Source: a virus
IMG/VR virus record: IMGVR_UViG_3300014720_000152
Span: 1-27,161 of that record
Length of the DNA: 27,161 nt
Strand: one strand, 5' to 3'
Made by a program: the position numbers and the translations under genes. Shown piece after piece: positions 7,266 to 17,571 of this stretch. The notes beneath the pieces are model-generated. The model was not told where the DNA came from. It made no database searches and saw only the letters and a program-made list of their open reading frames with translations. Numbering within the stretch: position 1 is the first letter of the stretch; each line of letters begins with the position of its first letter.

Positions 7266-9406
7266 TGCCAAAATTTTGTATTAATCAAACTAATTTTAGT
7301 CAAGGTCAATTCTCTAAACATTATGCAGGGCGATTTGATTCTAAAGAATATTTGGAAGGTGCAGCAGAATTAACTAATTTTATAGTTAGACCAGAAGGGG
7401 GAATAGTTAGGAGGCCAGGCACACAGTTAATTCAAAATTATGATGATTATTCTAGGTATGTAAGTTTTCAAGTTACAGCAGGAACAGCAGCACATATTAT
7501 TTTTGAGCCAGACGGGCAAATACAGATTATAGACCCCGTGGAAGGGGGAATTTTTTTAAGCTCTACAGGTATTACGGGTAAAGCGGTACATGAATTTGAT
7601 TTTGCAAAGATTAGAAGTTCTTTAATTATTGTGCATAGAAATTTTGCTCCTAAAGAATTAAAAAGGACTTTTAATACAACTACTTCTTTATGGGAGTGGT
7701 CAATTGCTCCGTGGGTTTTTAAAGATGGGCCGTGGGATGAATTAAATTTAAACCCAGCTTACAAATTTAAGCCTCGCAGTGCAGGCACTCCTGTTTTTAG
7801 TTTGACAGATGATGGATATACAGGAACAGGACTTTTAGAAATTGTAAACAAAGCAGGGAATGCCAATAACTGGATAGGAACATCAGGAGCTTTATTTGAT
7901 GCTTTTGTGGCAGGAAGAAAGTTAAGATTTAGGCAGGCAGACACAAGTTCAGCAGAGGAGAAATGGGCGGTAATGACCATTAACTCTAAAACAACAACAG
8001 ACATAAATGTAACAGTAGACTCAGAGTATCCAATCTTAAGAGTTGGAACACACCATGAATCTAAAAATTGGCGTTTAGATGCTTGGTATGCAAACAACTA
8101 CCCAGAAAGGGTAGCACTTCATCAAGATAGATTATGGTTTTTCCGTGATGGTTTTTCATGGGCTACAATGGGTAGCAATTTAGATACTTTTAGTCCATCT
8201 ATTCCTAGCTTAAATGACGATACTTACCAAGTTACAGATGATTCAGGAATTGCAATAGAAGGAATTAATCCTAATACTACTTCTACTCAATGGGCTGTAA
8301 GTTATCAGGCTTTACATATAGGTACTAATGGAGGCGGACAGATCATACAAGGTCAGCAAATGTATTCTAAGATCACACCAAGCACAGTTAGTATTAATAC
8401 GCAGCACGCATTACCAATAAGCTCAATTAAGCCAGTCTTAGGGAGATATTTATATTTTACAGATAGTTCACAACAAAAGATTTTTAGGCTTGAATATCAA
8501 TATATTTATAATGCTTTTTTACCAATAGAAGTAACTAAAAACAATAGAGATATATTATTCCCAGGACTAAGGCAAATGGTTTATGTAACTTTCCCGTGGA
8601 AAATGCTTTGGTGCGTTTTAGAGGATGGCACTATCGCAGTAGGCACGATGGACGATAAAGAAGAAGATTTTGCATGGTCTAAAATTGTTTTAGCGAATAA
8701 TTATAAAGCTAGATACATTCAAACAGTTTATGAAGATTTAGATTTTCCAGCAAAACAAACCATATATTTATTAACAGAGGAAAGTTTACTTTTACGAGTA
8801 GGCGATATTGTTACAAGCAAAGGCGTAGGCACTACCCGTTTAACAAATAGTGATAGTTCGCCTTATTATGTTAGTACAACATATAAACCTAGAGAATATT
8901 TAGTAGATGTAGCTTTAGATGCTAGTGTTGGAGGACATTATAATCTTTCAACCTTGCCTGCTACATACTGTTTAGTGGATAAAACGACTTACGCTAACTA
9001 CCTAACTAAAAACGAGGTAATCACACCAGCAAATGATTATCAAGTAGGGGCAAGTTTTTATGCTACAGCAAAAATTAAGCCAATAGATTATATTCAATCC
9101 CAAACAAGCAACAAAAAAGATTTAAAAGCAATTACAAGAATATTTTTTAATCTTGTAGATAGCATGGATTTTCAGTTTAGAGATGAAAAGACAATAATGC
9201 AAGGTTCAGAATTTTGGCAGGATGTTAAGTTTAGATCAGTAACGGATAATGTAAATTTACCATCGCTTTTATTTACTGGTGAAAAAGAAGTACATTGTAG
9301 CTCTAGTAGTACAGTTAGTCCTACCTTAATGATTCGCCAAACAACAAATACCCCATTACAAATTAATTCTATAAGTTATGAAGTACAAATTAACGAGATC
9401 AAGTAA
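7265..9406 (+). CDS. tail tubular protein B (tail nozzle), T7 gp12-like
   Basis: A 713-residue protein, somewhat shorter than T7 gp12 (794). It builds the hexameric nozzle below the tail ring. The start (NFSQGQFSKHYAGRFD, then TNFIVRPEGGIVRRPGT) is the family hallmark, and residues about 270-300 (YPERVALHQDRLWF) match the conserved beta-propeller stretch. AAGGA lies upstream of ATG 7265. Its 3' end overlaps the next gene by 29 nt. Confidence 0.92.
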   Translation: MPKFCINQTNFSQGQFSKHYAGRFDSKEYLEGAAELTNFIVRPEGGIVRRPGTQLIQNYDDYSRYVSFQVTAGTAAHIIFEPDGQIQIIDPVEGGIFLSSTGITGKAVHEFDFAKIRSSLIIVHRNFAPKELKRTFNTTTSLWEWSIAPWVFKDGPWDELNLNPAYKFKPRSAGTPVFSLTDDGYTGTGLLEIVNKAGNANNWIGTSGALFDAFVAGRKLRFRQADTSSAEEKWAVMTINSKTTTDINVTVDSEYPILRVGTHHESKNWRLDAWYANNYPERVALHQDRLWFFRDGFSWATMGSNLDTFSPSIPSLNDDTYQVTDDSGIAIEGINPNTTSTQWAVSYQALHIGTNGGGQIIQGQQMYSKITPSTVSINTQHALPISSIKPVLGRYLYFTDSSQQKIFRLEYQYIYNAFLPIEVTKNNRDILFPGLRQMVYVTFPWKMLWCVLEDGTIAVGTMDDKEEDFAWSKIVLANNYKARYIQTVYEDLDFPAKQTIYLLTEESLLLRVGDIVTSKGVGTTRLTNSDSSPYYVSTTYKPREYLVDVALDASVGGHYNLSTLPATYCLVDKTTYANYLTKNEVITPANDYQVGASFYATAKIKPIDYIQSQTSNKKDLKAITRIFFNLVDSMDFQFRDEKTIMQGSEFWQDVKFRSVTDNVNLPSLLFTGEKEVHCSSSSTVSPTLMIRQTTNTPLQINSISYEVQINEIK

Positions 9407-9728
9407 CAAATTAGATCAAATTATAGACGGGTATGTATTAGATAGAATAAGAGAAAAGGGAGCTGAAACCATTGCTTTAGAGCGAGAAGATAAGCTTATT
9501 GCAACTGCTTCAATCTATCAAGATGGAACATGCGATTTTTATAGAATGTCTTTATTGACTAATCAAGAAAAAATTAGTTTTTTAAAGGCAATTAAAAGGG
9601 ATTTGAAAAGCAGGTCAGGGATTGCGGCTTATGTTCAAAAGGAAAGTAAGGTTAATAATAGATTTGCTCAATGGTTAGGTTTTAAACTTGATAAACAAAT
9701 TCAAGGGTATAATTTTTATATATGGTAG
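9378..9728 (+). CDS. T7 gp13-like internal protein with GNAT-type C-terminus
   Basis: A 116-residue protein in the slot of T7 gp13 (138 residues), between tail tube and gp14-like genes. The C-terminal pattern (residues about 88-114: N..FAQWLGF......GYNFYIW) resembles the end of a GNAT acetyltransferase fold, as also seen in T7 gp13. A clear acetyl-CoA loop (Q/R-x-x-G-x-G/A) is not visible, so enzymatic activity is doubtful. It begins inside the TTPB gene and ends 7 nt after the start of the next gene, suggesting coupling. No Shine-Dalgarno is seen. Confidence 0.7.
   Translation: MKYKLTRSSNKLDQIIDGYVLDRIREKGAETIALEREDKLIATASIYQDGTCDFYRMSLLTNQEKISFLKAIKRDLKSRSGIAAYVQKESKVNNRFAQWLGFKLDKQIQGYNFYIW
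9708..9713 (+). promoter_or_regulatory. possible -10 box for the gp14-like gene
   Basis: TATAAT inside the 3' end of the gp13-like gene, ending 9 nt before ATG 9722, which has no Shine-Dalgarno. The arrangement matches the other leaderless candidates, but the bases also encode part of gp13-like (GYNF), so chance is a real possibility. Confidence 0.3.
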
Positions 9729-10132
9729 ACCCAGCAACAGCAGCAATGGCGGCTAAAGCGACAGCAGATTTCGCAAAAGGTATTTTTGGTGCGATTGCAG
9801 CTAAACGTAGAGCGAATTATGTTACTAAACAACTTCAAGAACAAGAGAAGATGCTATCTATCCAATGGAATAGAAAGATCACGGAAGGTGTAGGGCAGGT
9901 TATGGGCGGCTTGGGTGAACGGGGGATAAGTTATTCAGGTTCAGTTTTAGATCAAGTTTTAGATACAGCTTTTGATTTAACTTTGCAAAAGCAAGCACAA
10001 AAACGTCAAATTCAAGCAGAGATCGGCAAAACTAAAGTCTTGGGTAGTGAAGCAGCTTTAGCGGCTTTAGGAAGAGGTACTGGTGAAGCAGTCGGGGAAT
10101 TTGCAGAATACAAAGCAAAAGAAGGTAAATAA
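9722..10132 (+). CDS. internal virion protein, T7 gp14-like
   Basis: A 136-residue protein, shorter than T7 gp14 (196). It begins with an Ala-rich segment (residues 1-27) that could insert in a membrane, followed by a long Lys/Gln helix and the GERGISYSGSVLDQVL motif (about 65-80) common in gp14-like proteins. In T7 this protein is ejected first and forms the outer-membrane channel for DNA entry; that role is inferred here from family and order. The 3' end contains AAGG, which serves as ribosome-binding site for the next gene. Confidence 0.8.
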   Translation: MVDPATAAMAAKATADFAKGIFGAIAAKRRANYVTKQLQEQEKMLSIQWNRKITEGVGQVMGGLGERGISYSGSVLDQVLDTAFDLTLQKQAQKRQIQAEIGKTKVLGSEAALAALGRGTGEAVGEFAEYKAKEGK

Positions 10133-10134
10133 TT

Positions 10135-12981
10135 ATGGGATATGCGTTTTTTGGTGGAGTAGCAGAAGGAGCAGAAAAAAGCATTGACCGTATCGGTCAA
10201 ATTATAGATCAGCGTGTTGAGACTGAAAATAATATTGAGGCGGTAAAACAGTTTAATGATTTTAGTGTAAATTATGAGCAAAGCTTGATGAAAGCTCAAG
10301 AAACATATAATTTTGAAGGTGATTTTGTTGAAAAGCAAAAAGTTCAGTTTAATACACTTAAAAGCCAAGTTCTGAGCGGAATTAAAAATAAAAATGTTCG
10401 TCAAAAATTTGAAAGCCTTGCAACGAAAGCAGAAGGCGATTATTTGAGCAGGTCAGCAGCATGGGAAACGCAGACTAAACGAGTTAAAACAAAACAAGAT
10501 GCAATGGATATTCAAGCACAGGGAGAGGGTGCTATTTATGAAATTGCAAACAATGCAGATTTAGAAACAACTGCTTTAGAAATTAACAAACAATATGATA
10601 CAGTCTCGGTATCACTTGCAGGGTTATCAGCAGAACAAAGACCAGCAGCAGAGCAAGATTTAAAAGATTCTTTTAGTAAAGCTGGTTACTTGGGTTATAC
10701 AAAAAAGCTAGAAAGGCAGTATGCAGAAGGGAATATCACTTTAGAAGAATTAACAGCAGAGCAGGATAAGCTATCTTCTTTTTTAACGTCAGGTAGACTT
10801 TCAATGAGTCCAGAATTAACCCAGCAGCTTTTAGCTGATTCAGATAGATTAGCTAATTCGTATTTAGAGAAATATAAAACACAGAATGAAGCTAATCTTA
10901 AAACCAAAGCAACATCATATTTAGATTTAAGGAATAGTGCAAAAGCTCCACGTGATTTAAGTTTTGAGGCTAGAGTTTTAAAATTTGCTCCAACAGAGGA
11001 AGATAAAAAAGAATGGCAAACAAAATTTGATTTAGCAGAAGAAGCCGCAGCAGCAACAATAAGCGTTCAATCGGGTAATTTAAACAATATTCAAAATCAA
11101 TTAAAGGGTTTAAATGAACAATTAGACAATGCGGTTAGCGGGGGAGACTACCAAAAAGCAGATTCAATTAAAAAGCAAATAAGCTTAATTCAGACAGCAA
11201 CGGCAGATTCAATTAAAGCTTTTAAAGATGACCCAGCAGGGGAAGTTCTTAAAATTAATTCTAATGCTCAACTTTTAAAAGCGAGTGGCGATTATAAAGG
11301 CTACTACAATGAAATAGCTTCTCAAGCTGCCACTATTGTTGGCAGAAGTAGAATAAGCCCACTCACTAAAGCAGAGCAGGAGCAAGCAGTTACAGTTTTA
11401 TCGTCAGGAAACGCACAAGAGATAGGACAGCTTCTTGATAGTTTTAAAAAATGGGATTATTCAAACGCACCAACTTTAACAGGGACAAGTTTAACGCCTA
11501 GAGATATTTTAATTTCAGAATTAAGCAAACATTTACCAAAAGAAAAAGACGGAACAACAACTAAACCATCAGCATTAGCTTTACTAGCTTATGGCGAAAC
11601 AAGCACAACATCAGCAGATTTAATTAATACTTTAAGAACCCCAATAGTCGTACCGAAAGGAATTGAGCGAAAGAAAATAGAAGAGTTGATAGAAACTGGT
11701 TTAAAGCCATACATTCGAGCTTTTGAAAATCAATCTAATGTTACTGGTGGTCAAACTCATTTTGTGGCAGGCAACCGAGCTATTTTAAACGATTTAGCTT
11801 TGCGTATTGCTTCTAAAGGAGGGGAAACTAGATCAGAAAAAGACATAGTTAATGAAGCTTTTAACATGACATTAGGCAAGGACTATGTAACGCAAAATAA
11901 AGGAGGCAATCCGATAACTGTTCATAAAAAATATGCAACTCCTGAATATGCCAATTATCTTAATTTTTTAGGGGATAAAACTTTACAAAGTTCATATTCT
12001 TTAGAAAAATTATTTGGGAAAAATAACACTTGGGATGCGTTACGGGCAACGAGCGAAACAAAATCAACGGGGATGATGCCTGCTTTAGCTAAATCTCTTT
12101 TAGATAAATCACGGGATGAAGTTTTAATTGAAGCGGAAAAACAAGGATTAAATATAAGCGAAAAAGATATAGATATAATTCAAGGTAAAGATTTTACGCA
12201 AAGAAAAACATTAAGCAAAGAAGGTTTATCTTTTATTCAAGGCAAAGAAGACCTCAAATTAGAAGCTTACCCAGATGCAGGAAGGTACAGCATTGGAAGA
12301 GGCACTATATCTTATGCAGGGGAAAAAATCACAAAAGAAGAGGCAGACAGAAGATTTGCTAAACATCTTGAAGGTAATATTGATATTGTAAATGACATTC
12401 AAGCAGAAAGAATTAGGCGTACTGGCAAAGGCTTAAGCCAAAAGCAATTTGACGCTTTAGTGAGTTTTGTTTATAACAATGGTGAAGGAAAAATGAGTAC
12501 CCTTAAAGAGTATGTAGTAAACGGCAATGACACGAAGGCAGAGCAGCAATTTAGAGCATACGTTAATGCTTTAGTTAAGGGGGAGATGGTGTCAATACAA
12601 ACATTAGTAAATAGGCGTGAAGAGGAATCTGTCATGTATAAAGCTGGTACTCAAGAATTAGATAAAGTAGTTAAATTAAGTCCTGAAATGGAAAAACTTG
12701 CAGGGATTAGAGAGACAGTTTTAAAGCGTAAATATGAAGCTGAAATAAGAAAAACAGGAGTATTTAAACCAGTAGGGAATACAGGCACAGCAAGGCTTTA
12801 TGTTACTTATACTATTCCAAATTCAAATCAACCTTACCACATGCCTTTAATTCTTGGAATAGATGGGGTGCAAGTTAAATATTTAGATGTAACCGCAGAG
12901 GAAGCGAAAAATATTAAACCTAAGCCGCCATCTACTGTTAGCCGCAGTTTATTTTTAACTGAGGATAAATTCTCCATTTAA
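10135..12981 (+). CDS. large internal virion protein with GH24 lysozyme domain
   Basis: A 948-residue protein in the T7 gp15 position. Residues 1-690 are mostly helical and Gln/Lys/Ala-rich. Residues about 693-838 form a T4-type (GH24) lysozyme domain: E705 (GKEDLKL), D714 (YPDAG) and S719 (RYSIGRG) occupy the places of the T4 lysozyme Glu-Asp-Thr triad, and RREEE..MY (827-835) matches the conserved end. The domain probably cuts peptidoglycan locally during DNA entry. In T7 the wall-degrading domain is a transglycosylase at the N-terminus of gp16, so both type and location differ. Start is supported by AAGG at 10122-10125. Confidence 0.85.
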   Translation: MGYAFFGGVAEGAEKSIDRIGQIIDQRVETENNIEAVKQFNDFSVNYEQSLMKAQETYNFEGDFVEKQKVQFNTLKSQVLSGIKNKNVRQKFESLATKAEGDYLSRSAAWETQTKRVKTKQDAMDIQAQGEGAIYEIANNADLETTALEINKQYDTVSVSLAGLSAEQRPAAEQDLKDSFSKAGYLGYTKKLERQYAEGNITLEELTAEQDKLSSFLTSGRLSMSPELTQQLLADSDRLANSYLEKYKTQNEANLKTKATSYLDLRNSAKAPRDLSFEARVLKFAPTEEDKKEWQTKFDLAEEAAAATISVQSGNLNNIQNQLKGLNEQLDNAVSGGDYQKADSIKKQISLIQTATADSIKAFKDDPAGEVLKINSNAQLLKASGDYKGYYNEIASQAATIVGRSRISPLTKAEQEQAVTVLSSGNAQEIGQLLDSFKKWDYSNAPTLTGTSLTPRDILISELSKHLPKEKDGTTTKPSALALLAYGETSTTSADLINTLRTPIVVPKGIERKKIEELIETGLKPYIRAFENQSNVTGGQTHFVAGNRAILNDLALRIASKGGETRSEKDIVNEAFNMTLGKDYVTQNKGGNPITVHKKYATPEYANYLNFLGDKTLQSSYSLEKLFGKNNTWDALRATSETKSTGMMPALAKSLLDKSRDEVLIEAEKQGLNISEKDIDIIQGKDFTQRKTLSKEGLSFIQGKEDLKLEAYPDAGRYSIGRGTISYAGEKITKEEADRRFAKHLEGNIDIVNDIQAERIRRTGKGLSQKQFDALVSFVYNNGEGKMSTLKEYVVNGNDTKAEQQFRAYVNALVKGEMVSIQTLVNRREEESVMYKAGTQELDKVVKLSPEMEKLAGIRETVLKRKYEAEIRKTGVFKPVGNTGTARLYVTYTIPNSNQPYHMPLILGIDGVQVKYLDVTAEEAKNIKPKPPSTVSRSLFLTEDKFSI

Positions 12982-12983
12982 CT

Positions 12984-14921
12984 ATGAGTCCAATTAACAT
13001 TCAAACTTATGATAATTTAGAGGTTCAAACAAACCCTGATTTATTTGCTTATTCAGGGGATTACGAAGCACAACAAAGATTAATACAAGGCTTTGAAGCA
13101 AATACAGCGACAGCATGGGGCGTTCAATCAGCAGCAGAGACAGGCTTAAGATTAATGCAAGGACTCAAGAAAGATGACTTAACCCTTTCAGCAGCAGAAG
13201 CAACAGAAAAATACGGAGTAGCAGGGAAGTTAAATTTTAATGAGCCTATCCCTGAATCTATCGCTAAATTACGTTTTAATAAATTTGTTGATAATCAAAC
13301 TAGGACAGAGATTTTAGATTCAGCAGGCAGAGATAATAAAGGCTTAGAATGGTTTTTGCAAAGTTTTGTATATCCAACAGTTCCAGCAATAGCAGAAGGT
13401 TTAGCTGGCGGTGCGATAATGGGAGCAGGAAGCAAAGTCGCTCAGTTTTTAATTAGCACGAATAAACTTGCGAAATTTGGAGCATTAGAAAAAGCAGTAG
13501 AGCTAGGCTTAGTTAATCCGTTTGCTTTAGGTTCAGGTACGGCTACAGGAATTACAAGGATAGCAGTAGGTGAAGCAATCTATGAAACGATTTTACAGAC
13601 AGGGATAAAAGCACAAGCAGAGCGTAACGGCTATGATTATGATGAGTTTATCGGCTTGGTTAGTATCGCTATCGCAGGCGGAGCAGGCGGTTTAGGTGGT
13701 TTATTTGTTGGGAAGCAAGCAGACAAAAGTTTAGAAATTTTTGGAAAGACAATAGACGATTATATTAAAGGGAATGTTAATGTAGAAACATTAGTTGATG
13801 ATATAGTCTCAGGTGGGGTTTTAAGTGTTGATGCTGTAACCGCTTCTGTCTCTAAGATGATGGCAGATGTAGAGATGGGAAAGATCACAGACCCACAAAT
13901 TATCACAGCAATTCAAAGAGTTAATCAATCAGAAGTTTTAAGAAGGCAGTTAGATGATTTAGTTAATGCAGGCTCTTTAGACGGAATTATCACTAAAGCA
14001 GAAATAGATAATTTAAGCGATATAGATTTATACAAAATTAGAAATGAATTGCTTTTTAAAAGTTATTTGAAAAGAGAGGGCAATGTTCAAACTCAATATT
14101 TAATTCAATATGCAGAAGAATTAAATCAAAAATTAGCAACACTAGAAACCCAAAAAGCATTTAACGAAAATTTAGGGAATGTGGGAATTGTTGAGAGTAT
14201 TCAAAAAACGATAAACAATTTACTACTTGAAAAATCTAGTATAGAAGCCTCAAGGACTTTAGAGTTTAATAATATTGTTGATGAAACTTTAGCGAAAGCA
14301 AAAAAAGAAGGATATATTAAATCTACTAGAATTAGTGAAAAATTTGCTGAAATTACTCCTACAAATCCATCTCAGCTTACATTTGAAGAATTTTTAAACG
14401 AATACAAGATACTTGCAAATAACATAAGAACACAAAAGGTTTTATCTTTAGAGAGTTTTCTTACTTTGAAAGAAGCAACACGAATAAACATTGCTAAACT
14501 TTTTCGTTTAGTAGACCCAATCACAGATAATTTTAAATTCAAAGATTTATTAAACCTTTCAGACAAAGACTTACAAGCAGCTTACACGAAACATTTATTT
14601 GGCAGGCAGAACATGCAGGCGATGACATTAGAGCAAGCACAAAAGGTTTTAAAAGAAACATTTACAGAAAATAAAGCAGTTGAAAAAGAGATCGCAGCAA
14701 GCTTAACTAAAGAGACAGAAGAATTAACACAACAATTAAACAAATTAGATAATGCTCAAGACATGGAGCTAGAAGAGCTTGCAAGGCAAATGAATGTACC
14801 TGAACAGGACATCCCCGATATAATTAAAGCCATAGAAGACGAAGCAAAGCAAGCAGATATAGAAGTCGCTAATTTAAAAGGCTTGCAAGTAGCGATGGCT
14901 TGCTTAAGGAGAGCTAGATAA
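12984..14921 (+). CDS. internal virion protein (gp15/gp16-like ejection protein)
   Basis: A 645-residue protein between two other large ejection proteins. Residues about 128-165 and 225-245 are Gly/Ala-rich and hydrophobic and could interact with membrane; the remainder (about 330-645) is mainly charged helix. No catalytic motif is recognised. It starts two bases after the previous stop without a clear Shine-Dalgarno, and ends with TAATG overlapping the next gene. By order and composition it belongs to the DNA-ejection complex assembled inside the capsid on the portal. Confidence 0.75.
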   Translation: MSPINIQTYDNLEVQTNPDLFAYSGDYEAQQRLIQGFEANTATAWGVQSAAETGLRLMQGLKKDDLTLSAAEATEKYGVAGKLNFNEPIPESIAKLRFNKFVDNQTRTEILDSAGRDNKGLEWFLQSFVYPTVPAIAEGLAGGAIMGAGSKVAQFLISTNKLAKFGALEKAVELGLVNPFALGSGTATGITRIAVGEAIYETILQTGIKAQAERNGYDYDEFIGLVSIAIAGGAGGLGGLFVGKQADKSLEIFGKTIDDYIKGNVNVETLVDDIVSGGVLSVDAVTASVSKMMADVEMGKITDPQIITAIQRVNQSEVLRRQLDDLVNAGSLDGIITKAEIDNLSDIDLYKIRNELLFKSYLKREGNVQTQYLIQYAEELNQKLATLETQKAFNENLGNVGIVESIQKTINNLLLEKSSIEASRTLEFNNIVDETLAKAKKEGYIKSTRISEKFAEITPTNPSQLTFEEFLNEYKILANNIRTQKVLSLESFLTLKEATRINIAKLFRLVDPITDNFKFKDLLNLSDKDLQAAYTKHLFGRQNMQAMTLEQAQKVLKETFTENKAVEKEIAASLTKETEELTQQLNKLDNAQDMELEELARQMNVPEQDIPDIIKAIEDEAKQADIEVANLKGLQVAMACLRRAR

Positions 14922-17551
14922 TGAATGAGTGTATAGATGAGATAGTTAAAGCAACAAAAGGGTTAGTAAGGGAAGCTGATGCAAGAGATATGCTTGCAGA
15001 CTTAGAAAGGCTCTTTATAAAAGAGGGCAGCGATGAAGATTTGTTTAACGCAGTGGGTCGTGATCTTGTTAATAAAACTCAAGAGCTTACTAGAAAAAAA
15101 ATGTCATACATTGAAAACGCAATAAAAGGAAAAAATTTAGAGCGACTTTTCAATGAGCAAAAGGCTTTTAAAGGTAAATTTCAATTTGAAATAGCTTACA
15201 ATGAGCTAATCAATGGTATTTCAGCAAGACAGAAATCTATTTTTAATCAGTTCCAAGTTCAAATGTCTAACATATTTGATGAAGAATTTGGCGGGCAGAT
15301 GACTTTAAAAGAATTTTTAAACCCTAGTAGAAAGTGGGATACGAAAAAATTAACAATGTTTATCGCTGAATTGGCAGATAATCCTACAGGAAGATCACTA
15401 AAAAGCATTAGTGCAGAAGATATGCCGCTTTACAAAATGGCTAAAGTCATTAAGCGAATGAATGATGAATTAAGGGTACGAATGGAAAGGGCAGGAATCC
15501 CATTAAAATATTTACCTGGCCGCATTGGGTTTCAATCATGGGATACGATTAAATTAAGAGCGAATAAAGAAGGCTTTATCCAGCAAGCGATGGTTAAGTT
15601 TGACTGGCAACGCATGGGGAAGGCTAATTTAGATGATGTGCAAAAAGATCAATGGCTTAGAGAATTTTATATTGATGTTGTAACGGGTGTTGAAAAAGCA
15701 GACCCAGACGGGTTAGGCTCTTTTACAAGCAAAGAGTTAGTGCAAAAGCAAAGCACTTATAATCGTGGGGCTGATTTGCAGAATATTTTAACGAAGAAAA
15801 GAGAGATATTTGTTAAGTCTAAATTTTGGGATGAAATGCAGCAAGAATTTGGAGGCGGAGATATTCTTATGAATACCGCAGAGTCGATAGCTCGCACTTC
15901 AAGAAATTTAGCAATGATAGATAAATTAGGCACTAATCCCGAAGCAGGCTTATCTACTTTTTTACAAAAATATTCAAAAGCTAATCGTGAAACGCTTAGT
16001 GCAAATGGAAAGAATATAGCGAATTTTGACGAAAATGATTTTAATTATCAAAAGTTTGGGGAGCTTGCAGGGCGATATGATAAGCCTGATAATTTTACTT
16101 TAGCAAGAGTAGCTCAATCTTTTAGAAAAACTACCAGCACGGTAAAGATGGGCGGTTCTTTAATTATTAACATTGCAGATGCAAGTGTAAAATCAACAAG
16201 GCGAAGCATGGTAGCAGGCGGCAACCCAATGAGACAGCTTTCAATGTTTACAGAAGAAATGGCTAATATGTTTAAATTAACTAAAGTCCAATATGGGGAT
16301 AAAGTGGCTAAACAAATTTGGGAAACAGCAGAAGCACATTTAGAAGATTCGTTATTTGATTTAAGCCGTCAATATCGTTTTGCTGATGTTGGTTCTAATG
16401 CTTTTGAAGTAGGTGGAAAATATAATCATGGGAATTTAAACAAGTTTTTAAATGTCTCAGACAAATTTAATGATGCGGTTTACCAGTACAATGGGATGGA
16501 ATTATTAACCAAAGCTAACCGAAAATCATCTTATGTAAGTATTGCTAGGGATTTTGGTTACATTGCAAATCAAGGCTATAAAGAATTAGAAGATATACAT
16601 AAATTTTGGCTTTCTGATTTAGGGATAGAAAAGGACGTTTGGGATTTAGTCAGAAGCAGAGTTAAAACAGGCGAAAATGGAAAAACCTATTTGGGTTCAG
16701 AGTTCATTAATGATTTAACAAATGATGAAGTAAAAGCTTTTTTAATTAAGAAAGGCGTAAAAGAGCCTACAGCATTAGGGATTCAAAAAGCAAAGGATGA
16801 CATTATTTTAAACTGGCATTCAGCTTATGGACGTGAAGCCGATAAAAGGGTTTTAAGTCCAGGTGCAACAGTCAAAGCGGTATTCAATAGAGGAACACAA
16901 AGGGGGACGATTACAGGTGAATTGCTTAGAAATTTTGCTCAACTTAAAAGCTTTCCAGTAGCATTAGTACAAGAAATAATTTTACCTGCTTTAATCCGCA
17001 AGCAATATACTTCATTAGGTGCATTTGCCACTACTTCTATCGCAATGATGACAGGACTAGCCATAGTAAAAGATTTATTAGCTAACAAAACCCCACGTAT
17101 GTTATTACCTGAATCAGATGATGATATAGGTACTGTTACTCAAAACTGGCTTGGTATTTTAGGAGCAGCAGCAGGCTTGCCATTTGTTCAAGAGATTTTA
17201 ACTGCTACAGGTGCAGCAGCAACAGAAGGAAGTTCTATAGCTCGTATTTCTATGGGAAAAACTTTACTTGGAATAACTGGCCCTGCGACGGGTGATTTAT
17301 TGAATACGGGTTTAAGTTTAGCAAGTGCAGCAGGTGGAATTGTTGGCGGTGAGCCTGAAAGAGCAGCTAGAGATGTTGGAGATATGGTTACTCATGCCCC
17401 ATTCATTGGGCCTTTAATGTATGGTCATTTTTTATCAAGAACATTAAGTGCAACTGTTTATAGTTCACTGTTTGAGCTTTGGGATCCCGATTATAGAGAT
17501 CGCTTAGAAAAAGCAGCAGAAGCACAGGGTAGCGAATTAATCCTTGATTAA
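14921..17551 (+). CDS. large internal virion protein (gp16-like ejection protein)
   Basis: An 876-residue protein, the last of the three large core proteins. AAGGAG just upstream, inside the previous gene, gives a strong ribosome-binding site. Most of the length is charged helix; residues about 699-830 contain several hydrophobic Gly/Ala-rich segments (for example IAMMTGLAIV) that could span a membrane, as expected for the protein that forms the inner-membrane channel in T7-like ejection. No lysozyme or transglycosylase motif is visible here; that function sits in the 948-residue protein. It is shorter than T7 gp16 (1318). Confidence 0.78.
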   Translation: MNECIDEIVKATKGLVREADARDMLADLERLFIKEGSDEDLFNAVGRDLVNKTQELTRKKMSYIENAIKGKNLERLFNEQKAFKGKFQFEIAYNELINGISARQKSIFNQFQVQMSNIFDEEFGGQMTLKEFLNPSRKWDTKKLTMFIAELADNPTGRSLKSISAEDMPLYKMAKVIKRMNDELRVRMERAGIPLKYLPGRIGFQSWDTIKLRANKEGFIQQAMVKFDWQRMGKANLDDVQKDQWLREFYIDVVTGVEKADPDGLGSFTSKELVQKQSTYNRGADLQNILTKKREIFVKSKFWDEMQQEFGGGDILMNTAESIARTSRNLAMIDKLGTNPEAGLSTFLQKYSKANRETLSANGKNIANFDENDFNYQKFGELAGRYDKPDNFTLARVAQSFRKTTSTVKMGGSLIINIADASVKSTRRSMVAGGNPMRQLSMFTEEMANMFKLTKVQYGDKVAKQIWETAEAHLEDSLFDLSRQYRFADVGSNAFEVGGKYNHGNLNKFLNVSDKFNDAVYQYNGMELLTKANRKSSYVSIARDFGYIANQGYKELEDIHKFWLSDLGIEKDVWDLVRSRVKTGENGKTYLGSEFINDLTNDEVKAFLIKKGVKEPTALGIQKAKDDIILNWHSAYGREADKRVLSPGATVKAVFNRGTQRGTITGELLRNFAQLKSFPVALVQEIILPALIRKQYTSLGAFATTSIAMMTGLAIVKDLLANKTPRMLLPESDDDIGTVTQNWLGILGAAAGLPFVQEILTATGAAATEGSSIARISMGKTLLGITGPATGDLLNTGLSLASAAGGIVGGEPERAARDVGDMVTHAPFIGPLMYGHFLSRTLSATVYSSLFELWDPDYRDRLEKAAEAQGSELILD

Positions 17552-17559
17552 ATATACGA

Positions 17560-17565
17560 TATAAT
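17560..17565 (+). promoter_or_regulatory. probable -10 box for the tail-fibre gene
   Basis: TATAAT in the 20-nt gap before the fibre gene, ending exactly 7 nt before ATG 17572, the same spacing as at 6684. No Shine-Dalgarno is present. The surrounding 11-mer GATATAATTAA also occurs at 5409-5419. Confidence 0.5.
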
Positions 17566-17571
17566 TAAAGT

